DNA of 6,829 nt, from positions 1 through 6,829 of the forward strand of contig USLO01000095.1 in the NCBI GenBank assembly GCA_900555515.1. The letters run 5' to 3'. Positions 6,000 through 6,829 of this stretch are shown in pieces (the stretch's first letter is position 1; the number at the start of each line of letters is the position of its first letter). Origin of the DNA: an uncultured Collinsella sp. (lineage in GTDB: Bacteria; Actinomycetota; Coriobacteriia; Coriobacteriales; Coriobacteriaceae). The translations under genes and the position numbers were made by a program. The notes under the pieces are model-generated. The model ran no database searches and had not been told where the DNA came from. It saw only the letters and a list, made by a program, of their open reading frames with translations.

Positions 6000-6011
6000 G
6001 TGCTGCCTCCC
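5982..6011 (-). promoter_or_regulatory. Two ribosome-binding sites in tandem for rapZ
   Basis: GGGAGG (6006-6011) sits 6 nt before the ATG at 5999, and AAAGGGAG (5987-5994) sits 5 nt before the in-frame ATG at 5981. The first contains the full GGAGG core and is the better match, so 5999 is preferred; the second is also good enough to be used. The two products would differ by six residues (MQKGDA) well before the P-loop, so either would be functional. Confidence 0.6.
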
Positions 6012-6012
6012 G

Positions 6013-6050
6013 AAAACAAGCGCGGGACCCAGCAACCCGGATCCCGCGCG
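6013..6050 (-). terminator. Probable Rho-independent terminator between nanE and rapZ
   Basis: On the minus strand CGCGGGATCC (6048-6039) pairs with GGTCCCGCG (6029-6021): seven contiguous pairs, a single bulged A, then two more, around a 9-nt loop. It is followed by CTTGTTTTC (6020-6012), an interrupted T-rich tail. It starts about 50 nt after the nanE stop and ends just before the rapZ ribosome-binding site. The weak T-tract makes partial termination more likely than complete. If transcription instead starts near 6060 (see the TATACT at 6068-6073), the same hairpin would form part of the rapZ leader. Confidence 0.65.
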
Positions 6051-6067
6051 GTCAATTGCCTATATTG

Positions 6068-6073
6068 AGTATA
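6068..6073 (-). promoter_or_regulatory. Possible -10 element for rapZ-whiA
   Basis: TATACT on the minus strand matches the TATAAT consensus at 5 of 6 positions and lies in the nanE-rapZ spacer. No good -35 is present 16-18 nt upstream, where the sequence is GC-rich. A promoter here would put a start site near 6060, upstream of the hairpin at 6013-6050. This is a weak candidate only. Confidence 0.25.
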
Positions 6074-6100
6074 CCGCCCCGAGCGGATACGAGGCCTGTC

Positions 6101-6787
6101 TTACGCCTCAAGCGCAGCCTTGAACCAACTCGTAATACTCGTGGGGTGCGTGATGGCGGTGCCGACGACAACGGCCCAGGCGCCAGCATCGATCGCGGCG
6201 CGAGCCTCCTCGGGCGTGTGCACGCGGCCCTCGCAGATGATGGGAAGACCGGGGAATTCCTCGGTCGCCTGACGCAGGAGCGGCAGATCGGGGCCATCGG
6301 CCATGGTGCAGTCGATGGCAGCGACACCGTGAGAAAGCGTGGTAGATACAAGGTCGAAGCCCATATCAACCGCACGGCGAATGTCCTCGATGGTGGCACA
6401 ATCCGCCATCAGGAGCACACCCTCCTCGTGCAGCGGGCGGAAGGTATCCTCGACCGACTTGCCGTCGGGACGCGGACGATCGGTGGCGTCGATCGCCACG
6501 ATATCGGCACCCGCAGCAACGCAGGCGCGAGCGTGACGCAGTGTCGGCGTGATGTAAACGCCCTCGTGCCCATCCTTCCACAGGCCGATAACAGGAACCT
6601 CACAGCGACCCTTAATGGCGGCAATGTCGGCAAGGCCCTGGCAGCGAATGGCGGCGGCGCCGCCGAGCTCGCAAGCACGAGACATTTGAGCCATGGTCTC
6701 GGGCGTACGAAGCGGCTCGCCCATATACGCCTGAACGCTCACGACGAGCTTACCCTTCAGGGATTGAATCAAAGGATCGACGGTCAT
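6101..6787 (-). CDS. nanE: N-acylglucosamine/N-acetylmannosamine-6-phosphate 2-epimerase
   Basis: Converts ManNAc-6-phosphate to GlcNAc-6-phosphate in the cytoplasm, a step in the breakdown of sialic acid and ManNAc; the product then goes through NagA and NagB to fructose-6-phosphate. The 228-residue TIM-barrel protein has the usual family length. Visible motifs are LVVSVQA (14-20) with the conserved Gln19, AAIRCQG (45-51) with Arg48, PVIGLWKDG (65-73) with the probable catalytic Lys71, IVAIDATDRPRPDG (97-109), CEGRVHTPEEA (185-195) with Glu186, and a phosphate-binding AVVVGTAITHP (205-215). The lysine loop reads KDGHEG instead of the KRDYPDS-type loop of well-known members. The ATG at 6787 has GAAAGG 11 nt upstream (6799-6804); an extension to 6826 passes through that site and is rejected. 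Other nan genes are not in the window and may lie to the right. The gene is separated from rapZ by a probable terminator. Confidence 0.93.
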   Translation of the reverse strand: MTVDPLIQSLKGKLVVSVQAYMGEPLRTPETMAQMSRACELGGAAAIRCQGLADIAAIKGRCEVPVIGLWKDGHEGVYITPTLRHARACVAAGADIVAIDATDRPRPDGKSVEDTFRPLHEEGVLLMADCATIEDIRRAVDMGFDLVSTTLSHGVAAIDCTMADGPDLPLLRQATEEFPGLPIICEGRVHTPEEARAAIDAGAWAVVVGTAITHPTSITSWFKAALEA

Positions 6788-6829
6788 GTTCGACTCAACC
6801 TTTCTCAAAACAGCCTTCTGAGACACCGC
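6788..6829 (-). promoter_or_regulatory. nanE leader (incomplete at window edge)
   Basis: Only 42 nt of upstream sequence is available. It holds the GAAAGG ribosome-binding site (6799-6804) and, partly overlapping it, a small inverted repeat: CTCAGAA and TTTTGAG (6822-6816 and 6810-6804), with one G-T pair and a 5-nt loop. The overlap means the hairpin could affect access to the ribosome-binding site, but a short AT-rich stem like this may be chance. No promoter can be judged because the sequence ends. Confidence 0.35.

Noticed and set aside
4554..6068. Plus-strand open frame of about 500 codons opposite rapZ and whiA
   Set aside because: It spans two well-supported minus-strand genes and their junction, has no recognisable motif or ribosome-binding site, and is rich in Arg and His as a reverse-strand shadow would be.
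1..6829. Mobile element, CRISPR array, toxin-antitoxin pair or other novel system
   Set aside because: No direct-repeat arrays, transposase or integrase motifs, target-site duplications or unknown gene clusters are visible; every coding stretch belongs to a known conserved family.

Overview
The window looks like chromosomal core-metabolism DNA from a high-GC Gram-positive bacterium, most likely a Coriobacteriia member such as Collinsella or a relative. The genus is inferred from gene order, base composition and protein flavour; no search was run. Evidence for Actinobacteria: rapZ and whiA lie directly upstream of gap-pgk-tpiA, whiA itself is present, and RapZ has Arg in place of the Walker A Lys (GMSGSGRT). 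The GAPDH and the inclusion of gpmI in the glycolytic cluster look more like Firmicutes, which fits the deep-branching, gut-associated Coriobacteriia. All seven recognisable genes are on the minus strand, so transcription runs from high to low coordinates.

In transcription order: (1) nanE (6787-6101) encodes N-acetylmannosamine-6-phosphate epimerase and is followed by a hairpin with a weak T-tract (about 6050-6013). (2) rapZ (5999-5079) and whiA (5072-4143) are 6 nt apart and form a regulatory pair; the yvcK gene often found between them is absent. (3) A 193-nt AT-rich intergenic region (3950-4142) carries the likely gap promoter, an A8 tract in the promoter spacer, a dyad over the -35 region and a perfect 14-bp CG-centred palindrome further upstream. 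(4) gap (3949-2924) is followed by a strong intrinsic terminator (2886-2840), then a short leader with a second hairpin, then pgk (2783-1593). (5) tpiA (1600-833) overlaps the pgk end by 8 nt, and gpmI starts 5 nt after tpiA and runs off the left edge (codons 1-275 visible).

Together gap, pgk, tpiA and gpmI supply the central trunk of glycolysis from triose phosphate to 2-phosphoglycerate. nanE feeds sialic acid or ManNAc carbon towards GlcNAc-6-P and so into the same pathway. RapZ (a nucleotide-binding protein linked to amino-sugar signalling in other bacteria) and WhiA (a DNA-binding protein linked to division and growth) are regulatory neighbours. I see no mobile element, CRISPR array, tRNA, rRNA or clearly novel system. 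The interesting signals are regulatory: the gap promoter architecture, the terminator inside the glycolytic cluster, two possible rapZ starts, and the hybrid gene order.
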